From: Desulfovibrionaceae bacterium
GTDB lineage: Bacteria; Desulfobacterota; Desulfovibrionia; Desulfovibrionales; Desulfovibrionaceae
Reading direction: 5' to 3'
NCBI GenBank assembly: GCA_900770205.1
Contig: CAAGJV010000123.1
Coordinates: 1-37,030 of the forward strand
Length of the DNA stretch: 37,030 nt
The position numbers were made by a program, and so were the translations under genes. The stretch's first letter is position 1; each line of letters opens with the position of its first letter. Positions 1 through 7,441 of this stretch are shown one piece after another. The notes beneath the pieces are model-generated. The model was not told the DNA's origin, did not search any database, and saw only the letters and a list, made by a program, of their open reading frames with translations.

Positions 1-110
1 AAATATTTGATTCCGAGAACATTCCTGTTCTCAAATCGAACTCAAAGCTCTTTTTCCCAACTCGCTCTTCACTTGTCAAAGAACCGCGCCGCTTCCCCGC
101 GGCGGAGATG
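1..110 (-). promoter_or_regulatory. Leader of a stable-RNA (probably rRNA) operon, transcribed leftwards
   Basis: Read on the minus strand, this stretch has three rRNA-leader-like elements. First is a GC hairpin at 104-87 (CGCCGC, six-base loop, GCGGCG). Next is a boxA-like antitermination motif at 85-68 (GGTTCTTTGACAAGTGAA, compare the E. coli boxA core TGCTCTTTAACA). Last is a small hairpin at 32-15 (GAGAAC/GTTCTC). No open frame here looks like a protein. Bacterial 16S or 23S genes commonly follow such a boxA, but no mature rRNA lies inside the window, so the downstream gene is an inference. Confidence 0.55.
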
Positions 111-140
111 CTTTATGCACCAAATAAGCCCTATCGTCAA
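111..140 (-). promoter_or_regulatory. Sigma-70-type promoter with AT-rich UP-like upstream tract
   Basis: The minus strand carries TTGACG (140-135), a 17-base spacer and CATAAA (117-112). It is preceded by about 70 bases of almost pure A/T (141-215) resembling an UP element and followed by a GC-rich discriminator. That architecture is typical of strong rRNA promoters. It points out of the left edge, through the boxA-bearing leader. ribF ends upstream on the same strand at 227, so some readthrough from ribF is also possible. Confidence 0.5.
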
Positions 141-226
141 GCATATTTTCCTTATTTTTTTTAATTTTATAAAATTTATTTTCTATCTTACTGAAATTCA
201 TATATAAATAAAAATATATTCTTACG

Positions 227-1159
227 TTAGAAAAGCGGAATCTTACGGCGCTGCTCCATATCGGCATAAAGCTGCCTTTTCAATGCCTCAAGGCCATCGA
301 ACCGTTGTTCCTGGCGAAGCTTTGAAAGAAAGCTTACTTCAAGTTCGCAGCCGTAAATATCGGCAGAAAAATCCATAAGATGCGTTTCCAAAGTCAGTAT
401 TGTTCCATGAAACGTAGGATTTTTGCAGAAACTGGTAACAGCCATATGCCACTGACCGTCATCGAATCCATGCAAAATACGCGCCGATGTCGCATATACA
501 GCAGGAGCAACCATTGCCTGTTCGAAAGGAATATCAAGATTGGCTGTAGGTATTCCCAGAAGGGGACCTCCACGCCCTTCTCCGTGAACGACCTCCCCAC
601 GCACAGAAAAGCTTCGGCCGAGAAGATTGTTTGCCTCTTCAAGCCTGCCCTCACGCAGCGCCTTTCGGATACGGGTAGAGCTGGCGGGAACTCCATCTAT
701 CAGGACAGCATCAACCTGTGTCACCTGAGGAATACAGTCTCGCAGCCTATCTGCTCCCGCCTGATCTCTTCCCATGCGAAAGTCATAGCCAATGAATAAT
801 TCTTTTGCAGAAAGTTTATCTACAAGAATGGTGCGGCAGAATTCCCCGGACTCTGTGGCAGCCAGTTCCCTGGTAAAAGGAAGCAAAAGAACGGCATCAA
901 CACCAAGTTCTTCCATATAAGCTATGCGCTGGGCTGAAGAGCAAAGTACTTTGGGCGGACATGCCGACAATAGAGAGGCAGGATGAGGATCGAACGTGAC
1001 GGCGACAGCAGGAATCTGTAAAACGCGTGCGCGTTTTACCGTTTCACGCAGGAGAGCCTGATGCCCCAGGTGAACTCCGTCAAAATTACCGATAGTAGCG
1101 ACACAGGAATGCCACGCTCCTTTCTGGCGGAGCTCTTGAGGATTGGAGGAGAGAATCAT
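227..1159 (-). CDS. ribF: Bifunctional riboflavin kinase / FAD synthetase RibF
   Basis: RibF phosphorylates riboflavin to FMN and then adenylylates FMN to FAD in the cytoplasm. The 310-residue length is normal. The N-terminal nucleotidyltransferase half shows the IGNFDGVHLGHQALL motif near residues 23-37 and the FIGYDFRMG-type segment in its middle. The C-terminal flavokinase half shows GRGGPLLGIPTANL and FHGTILTLETHLMDF-type segments. Its start lies 9 bases after the stop of the DsbA-like gene and has no evident Shine-Dalgarno sequence, so translation is probably coupled to that gene. Downstream on the same strand is the stable-RNA promoter. The assignment is secure. Confidence 0.95.
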   Translation of the reverse strand: MILSSNPQELRQKGAWHSCVATIGNFDGVHLGHQALLRETVKRARVLQIPAVAVTFDPHPASLLSACPPKVLCSSAQRIAYMEELGVDAVLLLPFTRELAATESGEFCRTILVDKLSAKELFIGYDFRMGRDQAGADRLRDCIPQVTQVDAVLIDGVPASSTRIRKALREGRLEEANNLLGRSFSVRGEVVHGEGRGGPLLGIPTANLDIPFEQAMVAPAVYATSARILHGFDDGQWHMAVTSFCKNPTFHGTILTLETHLMDFSADIYGCELEVSFLSKLRQEQRFDGLEALKRQLYADMEQRRKIPLF

Positions 1160-1168
1160 AAATATAAA

Positions 1169-1966
1169 TTATTTTGCAGGACTGTTTTTAAGTGCCATTT
1201 CCACAGCATCGATAAAATTATCGAGAGGAAGCGCTCCGCGCAGCACCATATTGTTTACAAGAAAATACGGAGTTCCTACAAAGCCAAGATTTTTGGCATC
1301 GGCTGCATCTCCCTGCAGCATCGCATCAATATCCGCCTCCTTGCTCTTCACAGCCGCTTCAAGAGCCTTGCTATCGAAACCAGCATCGGCAGCAATGCTT
1401 CTCATAGCAGAAAGAGGATCATCCTCCACCTGTTTCTGGCGGTCAAAGATAAGAGCATACATTTTCCAAGCCTTTGTCCTGTCCATCTGAAAGGCGGCAA
1501 TGAACCATTTTCCGGCGATTCTGCCATCTTCAGCCTTAGGGATCTGCTTGAAAACAAGCCGCAATTTTCCCGGGTAGCGCTTCATAAGATTGCTGATAGT
1601 GAACGCGGCCTGATGGCAGTAGGTACATAAAAAGTCGGAAAAGGCGACTATCGTTACAGGAGCATTATCCGATCCTCCCACAGGCCTTCCTTCCAGAGCT
1701 ACCTTCTTCGGCTGATCTATTTCCGTTTCCCACTGGCGGATAAGAACAGCCCGGCGACGTTTATCGGAACCGATCTGAACAATTTCGAGAAGTTCTTCGC
1801 TATGTTCTTTTAAAACATTCATAATAACTTCAGGATGTTCCTTCAGCAGTGCTTCCATCTGAGATGCAGCCGCACTGCTGTCAGATGCAGCCTCCGCAAA
1901 AGAAACAGACATTGCCCCGGCAGATAGAAAAAAAATCGTCAGGCATATATGATGAAAAAAAGACAT
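1169..1966 (-). CDS. Exported DsbA-family thiol:disulfide oxidoreductase (Com1/DsbA-like)
   Basis: This is a 265-residue thioredoxin-fold protein of the periplasm, expected to oxidise or isomerise disulfides in exported proteins. The N-terminus is a signal peptide (MSFFHHICLTIFFLSAGAMS, then an Ala-rich cleavage region). A helical segment of about 70 residues follows, as in Com1-type proteins. The catalytic motif is FLCTYCHQ and the cis-proline loop reads GTPYF. I chose the ATG at 1966 because AAAGGAG lies 7 bases upstream and the signal peptide begins exactly there. The longer in-frame start at 2044 would bury the signal peptide and overlap the upstream terminator. It is probably an operon with ribF. 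Its reducing or oxidising partner is not in the window. Confidence 0.88.
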   Translation of the reverse strand: MSFFHHICLTIFFLSAGAMSVSFAEAASDSSAAASQMEALLKEHPEVIMNVLKEHSEELLEIVQIGSDKRRRAVLIRQWETEIDQPKKVALEGRPVGGSDNAPVTIVAFSDFLCTYCHQAAFTISNLMKRYPGKLRLVFKQIPKAEDGRIAGKWFIAAFQMDRTKAWKMYALIFDRQKQVEDDPLSAMRSIAADAGFDSKALEAAVKSKEADIDAMLQGDAADAKNLGFVGTPYFLVNNMVLRGALPLDNFIDAVEMALKNSPAK

Positions 1967-2049
1967 AAGCAACTCCTTTTCGGGAGAGCATAGCGTTTTC
2001 ATATCAGCCTGACAAGCTGAAGACTGACAATGCAGCAATTTCAAGAAAG

Positions 2050-2075
2050 GGAAGGGCGGTCAAAACCGCCCTTCC
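2050..2075 (-). terminator. Intrinsic terminator of the lyase-Cache gene
   Basis: A perfect 11-base stem (GGAAGGGCGGT / ACCGCCCTTCC) with a 4-base loop lies 25 bases past the stop of the 2100-3923 gene. On the minus strand it is followed by CCTTTCTTG, a modest U-rich tail. It separates that gene from the dsbA-like gene. Confidence 0.7.
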
Positions 2076-2099
2076 ATGCTGAATTATATGTTAACAGTA

Positions 2100-3923
2100 T
2101 CAGTGTTCTTCATTTTTCTCTTCTGCTTCCAGATCATCAGTATGCTTGAGAAGCTCTTCCAGCTGTATATCGCCGCAGATAACGCCAACTATTTCATCTC
2201 GTTCATCCGTCACCGCCTGGGAAACAGAGAGAATCAACGCACCGGTATACTGAGACTGATACACATCCGTAACATGCAGCTCACCATCCTGCATGGGCAT
2301 TTTAAACCATACGCGGTCGGAATAGTCGTATCCGGGCACAGGAAGATGTCCATACCTGTCAGCATTGGACTTGTCCGTCACCACGGCCTGCAGCAGCTTT
2401 CCCTTTGCATCCGTCAGCGTAATGAACTGAATATAAGGATAGTGCTCGGCAAAGCTTTGCATAGCTTTGCTTCTATCCTCGTCCGTTGGGCTGATCCGAC
2501 ACGCTTCCGCAAGACGCATCATGATTCCGGAAGCAAGCCTGCTTGCGATCTTCTTGAGTTTCTCCAGTTCTGATACAAACAGCTCCGGCATATACTGCCG
2601 GACAAGCGCCAGCATTTCCTTATTGGAAAAGGAAGTGTTTCTCCCAGCTTCATAGGCCTGCATGATGGCATTGTATATATGCCCTACGGCCGGATGCTTC
2701 TTTGTAACCTTGCGGCTCTCATCCAGTTCCAGATTGCTGTTTATCCAGTAGGCGACGCCTGCCCGGCCTGACTTATCGGTAATAATAATTGGTACGGGGC
2801 GATTAAGAATCTTTCCTGTATCGAAAATATTGTAAATTTCCTCGTTTTTGGCCAGTCCATCGACATGAACGCCGGCGCTCGTTGCATTGAAATCGCTGCC
2901 GACGAACGGATAATTCGGAGGAATGTTGTACTCCAGTTCCTTCGAAAAATACTCCGCAATTTCAGAAATCACCGTTGTGTCGGCAACATCATCATTCCCG
3001 GTAAGGGAAATGTATTCCATAACCAGCGCTTCTACAGGCGTGTTGCCCGTTCTTTCTCCAAAACCAAGAAGCGCCCCATTAACGGCTGCACAGCCGTAAA
3101 GCCATGCGGTGACGCCGTTGACCAAAACTTTGTGGAAATCATTATGCCCATGCCATTCCAGCCATTGCCCTGGCACCCCCGCCTCATCGGTAAAGGCCCG
3201 GACAATGCCCTGCACAGATCGAGGCAAAGACGCTCCCGCATACGGAACTCCAAAGCCCATGGTATCGCAAAGTCGTATTTTTACCGGCATAGAGGCCTTA
3301 TGGGCAAGCTCCATAAGGCGGGAGGCAAACGGAAGACAGAAGCCATGGATATCTGCCCTCGTAATGTCTTCAAAATGGCATCGGGGAACAATGCCCCATT
3401 CCAGAGCCTTCTCCACGATGCGCAGGTAATCATCCATGGCCTGGCGGCGAGTTTTTCCCAATTTGAGGTAAATATGATAATCGGAAACGCTGGTCAGCAT
3501 TCCTACTTCATCGAATTCCATATCTCTGGCGATGCGCAGATCATTCTCATTAGCTCTTATCCACCCTGTTACCCGCGGAAAACGATACCCACGTGCCCGA
3601 CAGGTTTCTATGGCTTTGCGGTCTTTGGCGGAATACATGAAAAATTCCGAAGCCTGGATGAAACCGCTCTTTCCTCCCAGTTTATGAAGAAGATCATAGA
3701 TATGCGCAATCTGCTTTACCGTATAGGGAGGGCGAGCCTGCTGTCCGTCGCGAAAGGTGGTGTCGGTAATAAAGCACGGATCGGCAGGGCGGGGAGCAAT
3801 AATAGTACCGTCAAAACCGATACGTCCTACCCTCGTATAGGGAAAAAGTTCGCGGTAGAGCTGAGGCATTTCCCTCTCTTCCAGATGGAGACTGCGCTCA
3901 GAGCTTTTTTTGAAAAGAATCAT
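2100..3923 (-). CDS. DRE-TIM metallolyase (homocitrate/isopropylmalate synthase-like) with C-terminal Cache-type sensor domain
   Basis: This 607-residue protein joins an HMGL/LeuA-type Claisen condensing domain to a small-molecule sensor domain. The enzyme part (about residues 45-400) shows the divalent-metal motif DTTFRDGQQ, the HxH metal ligands in EWHGHNDFHK, a GFGERTGNTPVEALVM segment and the DGLAKNEEIYNIFD segment seen in isopropylmalate and homocitrate synthases. A long helix (about 430-490) leads into a Cache/PDC-like fold (about 491-600): YIQFITLTDAKG, DYSDRVWFK, VTDVYQSQYTG, then a hydrophobic VGVICGDIQLEEL end. Those motifs are usual in the periplasmic sensors of chemoreceptors, but here there is no signal peptide or membrane segment. 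A GGAGG lies a few bases before the ATG. The substrate is unknown. The Cache domain probably replaces the LeuA allosteric domain. Confidence 0.8.
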   Translation of the reverse strand: MILFKKSSERSLHLEEREMPQLYRELFPYTRVGRIGFDGTIIAPRPADPCFITDTTFRDGQQARPPYTVKQIAHIYDLLHKLGGKSGFIQASEFFMYSAKDRKAIETCRARGYRFPRVTGWIRANENDLRIARDMEFDEVGMLTSVSDYHIYLKLGKTRRQAMDDYLRIVEKALEWGIVPRCHFEDITRADIHGFCLPFASRLMELAHKASMPVKIRLCDTMGFGVPYAGASLPRSVQGIVRAFTDEAGVPGQWLEWHGHNDFHKVLVNGVTAWLYGCAAVNGALLGFGERTGNTPVEALVMEYISLTGNDDVADTTVISEIAEYFSKELEYNIPPNYPFVGSDFNATSAGVHVDGLAKNEEIYNIFDTGKILNRPVPIIITDKSGRAGVAYWINSNLELDESRKVTKKHPAVGHIYNAIMQAYEAGRNTSFSNKEMLALVRQYMPELFVSELEKLKKIASRLASGIMMRLAEACRISPTDEDRSKAMQSFAEHYPYIQFITLTDAKGKLLQAVVTDKSNADRYGHLPVPGYDYSDRVWFKMPMQDGELHVTDVYQSQYTGALILSVSQAVTDERDEIVGVICGDIQLEELLKHTDDLEAEEKNEEH

Positions 3924-4536
3924 TGTACCTCCGGTATACCTTAACTCTCACCCCCGCTTAAGGAGGAAAGCATATCCTATCTTTTTATCCTGAAAAAATA
4001 AAGTATTATGCCAATGATGTCTTTTTTTCTCTTCTTATTTTCTTAAACGCTTTCATCAAAAATTAAATATAGCCCACCCCTGAGATTGTTCTTTTTTTCT
4101 TTTATTCGCTTTCCTTTATTTTTTTTCAAAAAAAAGAAGGTATATCTTTTTATTATTATATATCAATGAGATAGAAGAATACCAAAAAGATGTTTCTCTC
4201 TCCCCACTTCTATGGAGAATTTTTCAACTCCTTTTTTTTAACAAATTTTCCATTTTAAAAAAGCTTTTTTTTATTTTACTTATTGAAAATACTATTTATT
4301 TTATTTTTCTGAAACTTTTGGCATCCGAACTGATTGTGAATAGAGCCAGAGCTATTGTGCTTGGCCTGAAAATAAGATATGTCTAAAAAAGACACTGTAA
4401 GGCCGGGCTACCTTCGTGCTCTCGCACATCCGGCCAGAGTTAGTGTATCAGGGGTCGCTCTGTCTGAAAGGAATGTTTTCCGGCTCATTGGTTGGCAAAG
4501 CGACAGACCCATAATCAACCATGTGGAGGTAAGGCA
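3924..4536. promoter_or_regulatory. AT-rich intergenic region between the lyase-Cache gene and dsrA
   Basis: A 613-base gap between divergent genes. Positions about 3990-4320 are very AT-rich, with many T-runs on the plus strand, and contain no convincing reading frame. The last 150 bases are GC-balanced and folded. Both promoters must lie here. A possible -35 is TTGGCA at 4318-4323, but no good -10 follows at 17 bases, so I do not assign the dsr promoter. Confidence 0.5.
4401..4510 (+). promoter_or_regulatory. Structured 5' leader of dsrA
   Basis: Two folds are visible. The first pairs GGCCGG (4401-4406) with CCGGCC (4430-4435) around an inner GTGC/GCAC hairpin. The second is a bulged stem, GGGT (4452-4455) plus CTGTC (4460-4464), pairing with GACAGACCC (4502-4510). 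It competes with an alternative GTCGCT/AGCGAC pairing (4454-4459 with 4499-4504) and encloses a GGAA/TTCC hairpin. The structure ends 14 bases before the dsrA Shine-Dalgarno sequence (4525-4529). It may act as a 5' mRNA stabiliser or a regulatory leader. No known riboswitch class is recognised. Confidence 0.4.
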
Positions 4537-5850
4537 ATGGCGAAACATGCAACCCCCCTGTTGGACCAGCTCGAATCCGGGCCCTGGCCCAGCTTTGTAT
4601 CTGATATCAAGCAGCTTGCCGAGAGCAGAGCCAAGAACGCTCAGGGCTTGGATTATCAGATTCCCACTGATGCTCCCGAGGATCTTCTGGGCATCATGGA
4701 ACTTTCCTATGAAGAAAAGGAAACCCACTGGAAGCACGGCGGCATCGTCGGCGTGTTCGGTTACGGCGGCGGCGTTATCGGCCGTTACTGCGACCAGCCC
4801 GAAAAGTTCCCCGGCGTGGCCCATTTCCATACCGTCCGTGTGGCACAGCCTTCCGGTAAGTTCTACAGCACCGAATACCTGCGCGGCATCTGCGATATCT
4901 GGGATCTCCGCGGTTCCGGTCTGACCAACCTGCACGGTTCCACCGGCGACATGGTGCTCATCGGCACCCAGACTCCTCAGCTCGAAGAAATCTTCTACGA
5001 ACTGACCCACAAAATGGACGTCGACCTCGGCGGTTCCGGCTCCAACCTGCGTACGCCCGCTGCCTGCATGGGTATGTCCCGCTGCGAATACGCCTGCTAC
5101 AACACCCAGCTCGCCTGCTATCAGCTGACTCAGGACTACCAGGACGAACTCCATCGCCCTGCTTTCCCCTACAAGTTCAAGTTTAAATTCGACGGCTGCC
5201 CCAACGGCTGCGTTGCCGCCATGGCCCGTTCCGACTTCGCCGTCATCGGCACCTGGAAAGACGACATCAAGATCGACCAGGAAGCCGTGAAGGCCTATGT
5301 TGCCGGAGAATTCGCTCCCAACGCCGGCGCCCATTCCGGCCGCGACTGGGGCAAGTTCGACCTGCAGAAAGAAGTCATCGACCTCTGCCCTGGCCACTGC
5401 ATGAGCTGGGACGGCAGCAAGCTTTCCATTGACACCGCCAACTGCGTGCGTTGCATGCACTGCATCAACACCATGCCTCGCGCTCTGCACATTGGTGACG
5501 ACCGCGGCGCTTCCATCCTCGTTGGCGCCAAGGCTCCTATCCTCGATGGCGCCCAAATGGGCTCCCTGCTCGTTCCCTTCATTCCTGCGGAAGAACCCTT
5601 CGACGAAATCAAGTCCGTCATCGAAAAGATCTGGGACTGGTGGATGGAAGAAGGCAAGAACCGTGAACGTGTTGGTGAAACCATCAAGCGTCTCTCCTTC
5701 CAGAAGCTGCTTGAAGTGACCGAAATTCCGGCCATTCCTCAGCACGTCATCGAGCCCCGCACGAACCCCTACATTCTCTTCAAGGAAGAGGAAGTGCCCG
5801 GCGGCTGGACCCGTGACATCGCTGCTTACCGTCAGCGTCACCTGCGCTAA
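4537..5850 (+). CDS. dsrA: Dissimilatory sulfite reductase alpha subunit DsrA
   Basis: DsrA pairs with DsrB in an alpha2beta2 cytoplasmic enzyme that reduces sulfite by up to six electrons, with DsrC as co-substrate. The 437-residue length matches desulfoviridin-type DsrA. The siroheme-coupled [4Fe-4S] cysteines are all present: C177 and C183 (CMGMSRC), C221 and C225 (CPNGC). A ferredoxin domain inserted after residue 285 contains CPGHC and CVRCMHC clusters. The start at 4537 is fixed by GGAGG at 4525-4529, 7 bases upstream. An in-frame ATG at 4492 has no such site and would overlap the folded leader. Only 18 bases separate it from dsrB, so the two are one transcript. Codon use is more GC-rich and biased than in the neighbours, as expected for an abundant protein. 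Confidence 0.98.
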   Translation: MAKHATPLLDQLESGPWPSFVSDIKQLAESRAKNAQGLDYQIPTDAPEDLLGIMELSYEEKETHWKHGGIVGVFGYGGGVIGRYCDQPEKFPGVAHFHTVRVAQPSGKFYSTEYLRGICDIWDLRGSGLTNLHGSTGDMVLIGTQTPQLEEIFYELTHKMDVDLGGSGSNLRTPAACMGMSRCEYACYNTQLACYQLTQDYQDELHRPAFPYKFKFKFDGCPNGCVAAMARSDFAVIGTWKDDIKIDQEAVKAYVAGEFAPNAGAHSGRDWGKFDLQKEVIDLCPGHCMSWDGSKLSIDTANCVRCMHCINTMPRALHIGDDRGASILVGAKAPILDGAQMGSLLVPFIPAEEPFDEIKSVIEKIWDWWMEEGKNRERVGETIKRLSFQKLLEVTEIPAIPQHVIEPRTNPYILFKEEEVPGGWTRDIAAYRQRHLR

Positions 5851-5868
5851 TCAGAGAGGAGAGCAAAA

Positions 5869-7323
5869 ATGGCTTTTATTTCTTCCGGTTACAATCCTGC
5901 AAAACCCATGGAAGGTCGTATCTCCGATATCGGACCCCGCAAGTACGACTCCTTCTTCCCTGAGGTCATTGCCAAGAACTTCGGCAAGTGGCTCTACCAC
6001 GAAATTCTGGAACCCGGCGTGCTCGTGCACGTGGCCGAAAGCGGCGACAAGGTCTACACCGTTCGCTGCGGCGGCGCCCGTACCATGACCACCGTGCATA
6101 TCCGCGAAATCTGCGAAATCGCCGACAAGTACTGTGAAGGACATGTGCGTTTCACCACGCGTAACAACATTGAATTCATGGTGACCGATCCTGAAGTGCT
6201 CAAGGCCCTGAAGGAAGACCTGGCTTCCCGCAAGTTCCCCGGCGGATCCTACAAGTTCCCCATCGGCGGCACCGGTGCCGGCGTTACCAACATCGTCCAT
6301 ACCCAGGGCTGGCTGCACTGCCACACCCCCGCCACCGACGCCTCCGGCCCGGTTAAGGCTCTTATGGACGCCGTGTTCTCCGACTTCCAGGATCATCGCC
6401 TGCCCGCCCCTGTGCGTATCTCCCTGGCTTGCTGCCTCAACATGTGCGGCGCCGTGCATGTCTCCGATATCGGTATCGTCGGCATCCACCGCAAGCCTCC
6501 GATGATCGACCAGGAATGGGTCGACCAGCTCTGCGAAATTCCTCTGGCTGTTGCCGCCTGCCCCGTGGCCGCCGTGCGTCCCGCCAAGGAAGAAGTTAAC
6601 GGACAGAAGGTCAATACCGTAGCCATCAAGAAAGAACGCTGCATGTACTGCGGTAACTGCTACACCATGTGCCCCGCCCTGCCCATCTCCGATGGCGAAG
6701 GTGACGGTGTGCTCATCATGGTCGGCGGCAAGATCTCCAACCGTATCAGCCGTCCTAAGTTCTCCAAGGTCGTGGTTTCCTACATCGAAAACGAACCGCC
6801 CCGCTGGCCTACGCTGTGCGCTACTGTGAAGCGTATCCTCGATGTATACGCCGAAAACGCCAATAAGTATGAACGCCTTGGCGACTGGGCCGAACGTATC
6901 GGCTGGGAAAAGTTCTTTGAACTCACCGATCTGGAATTCACGCCTCAGCTCATCGATGACTTCCGTGAACAGGCCTACTTCAGCTGGCGTCAGTCCACCC
7001 AGTTCAAGTTCTCTGAACTGGCTGCTGAAGCCTACAAGGGCGCCGAAGCTCACGCCGAAGTCTCCAACGCCGGCGTTACCGAAGAAGACAAGACTCTTGT
7101 GTACAACTGGCTGGTTGAAAAGACCAGCAAGCCCGGTGCCAAGACAAAGTTCTACTTCAACCAGTTCCTTGAACTGTTCCCCGGCGCCAGCCCCCGCAAG
7201 GTCAAGAACGTCCTCACCGCTCTGGTTGACGATGAAAAGGTGGCTTACTGGTCCTCCGGTTCCACCACCATGTACGGCCTCAAGGGCGCCGGCAAGCAGG
7301 GTGCTACGGAAGAAGGCGAATAA
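5869..7323 (+). CDS. dsrB: DsrB-DsrD fusion: sulfite reductase beta subunit with C-terminal DsrD domain
   Basis: Residues 1 to about 385 are DsrB, which carries the catalytically active siroheme. C151 (GWLHCHTP), C188, C189 and C193 (CCLNMC) fit the siroheme-[4Fe-4S] ligands, and a ferredoxin domain follows (CPVAAV, then CMYCGNCYTMCP). After a short Ala/Glu-rich linker (about 386-402), residues about 404-484 are a complete DsrD winged-helix domain (KFYFNQFLELFP, TALVDDEKVAYWSSGSTTMYGLKG). In most sulfate reducers DsrD is a separate protein of about 78 residues that stimulates DsrAB activity. Here no stop or start separates them. The same fusion is described for Bilophila wadsworthia. GAGGAG precedes the ATG. 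Confidence 0.97.
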   Translation: MAFISSGYNPAKPMEGRISDIGPRKYDSFFPEVIAKNFGKWLYHEILEPGVLVHVAESGDKVYTVRCGGARTMTTVHIREICEIADKYCEGHVRFTTRNNIEFMVTDPEVLKALKEDLASRKFPGGSYKFPIGGTGAGVTNIVHTQGWLHCHTPATDASGPVKALMDAVFSDFQDHRLPAPVRISLACCLNMCGAVHVSDIGIVGIHRKPPMIDQEWVDQLCEIPLAVAACPVAAVRPAKEEVNGQKVNTVAIKKERCMYCGNCYTMCPALPISDGEGDGVLIMVGGKISNRISRPKFSKVVVSYIENEPPRWPTLCATVKRILDVYAENANKYERLGDWAERIGWEKFFELTDLEFTPQLIDDFREQAYFSWRQSTQFKFSELAAEAYKGAEAHAEVSNAGVTEEDKTLVYNWLVEKTSKPGAKTKFYFNQFLELFPGASPRKVKNVLTALVDDEKVAYWSSGSTTMYGLKGAGKQGATEEGE

Positions 7324-7385
7324 TATATCGCCCCGCTGCAGGCATGCCCTGCAGCACTTGTAGCATTGCTATTCCGGAATCTTAA

Positions 7386-7416
7386 GGGGAAGAACTTTCG
7401 GGTTCTTCCCCTTTTT
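7386..7416 (+). terminator. Intrinsic terminator of the dsr operon
   Basis: A perfect 10-base stem (GGGGAAGAAC / GTTCTTCCCC) with a TTTCGG loop is followed directly by TTTTT. It lies 63 bases after the dsrBD stop and 25 bases before the next gene, so the cbiA-like gene needs readthrough or its own promoter. Confidence 0.9.
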
Positions 7417-7441
7417 ACATTCTCTCCCACCTCTCCGTTCC

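Noticed and set aside
4379..4924. Plus-strand frame starting in the dsr leader
   Set aside because: It overlaps dsrA in another frame, has no ribosome site, and its first part covers the hairpins. It is not a credible leader peptide.
4408..5841. Long antisense open frame (477 codons) opposite dsrA
   Set aside because: It mirrors the strong codon bias of dsrA, has low-complexity Gly/Ala/Val content, no ribosome site and no family resemblance. A similar frame lies opposite dsrBD (5851-7053).
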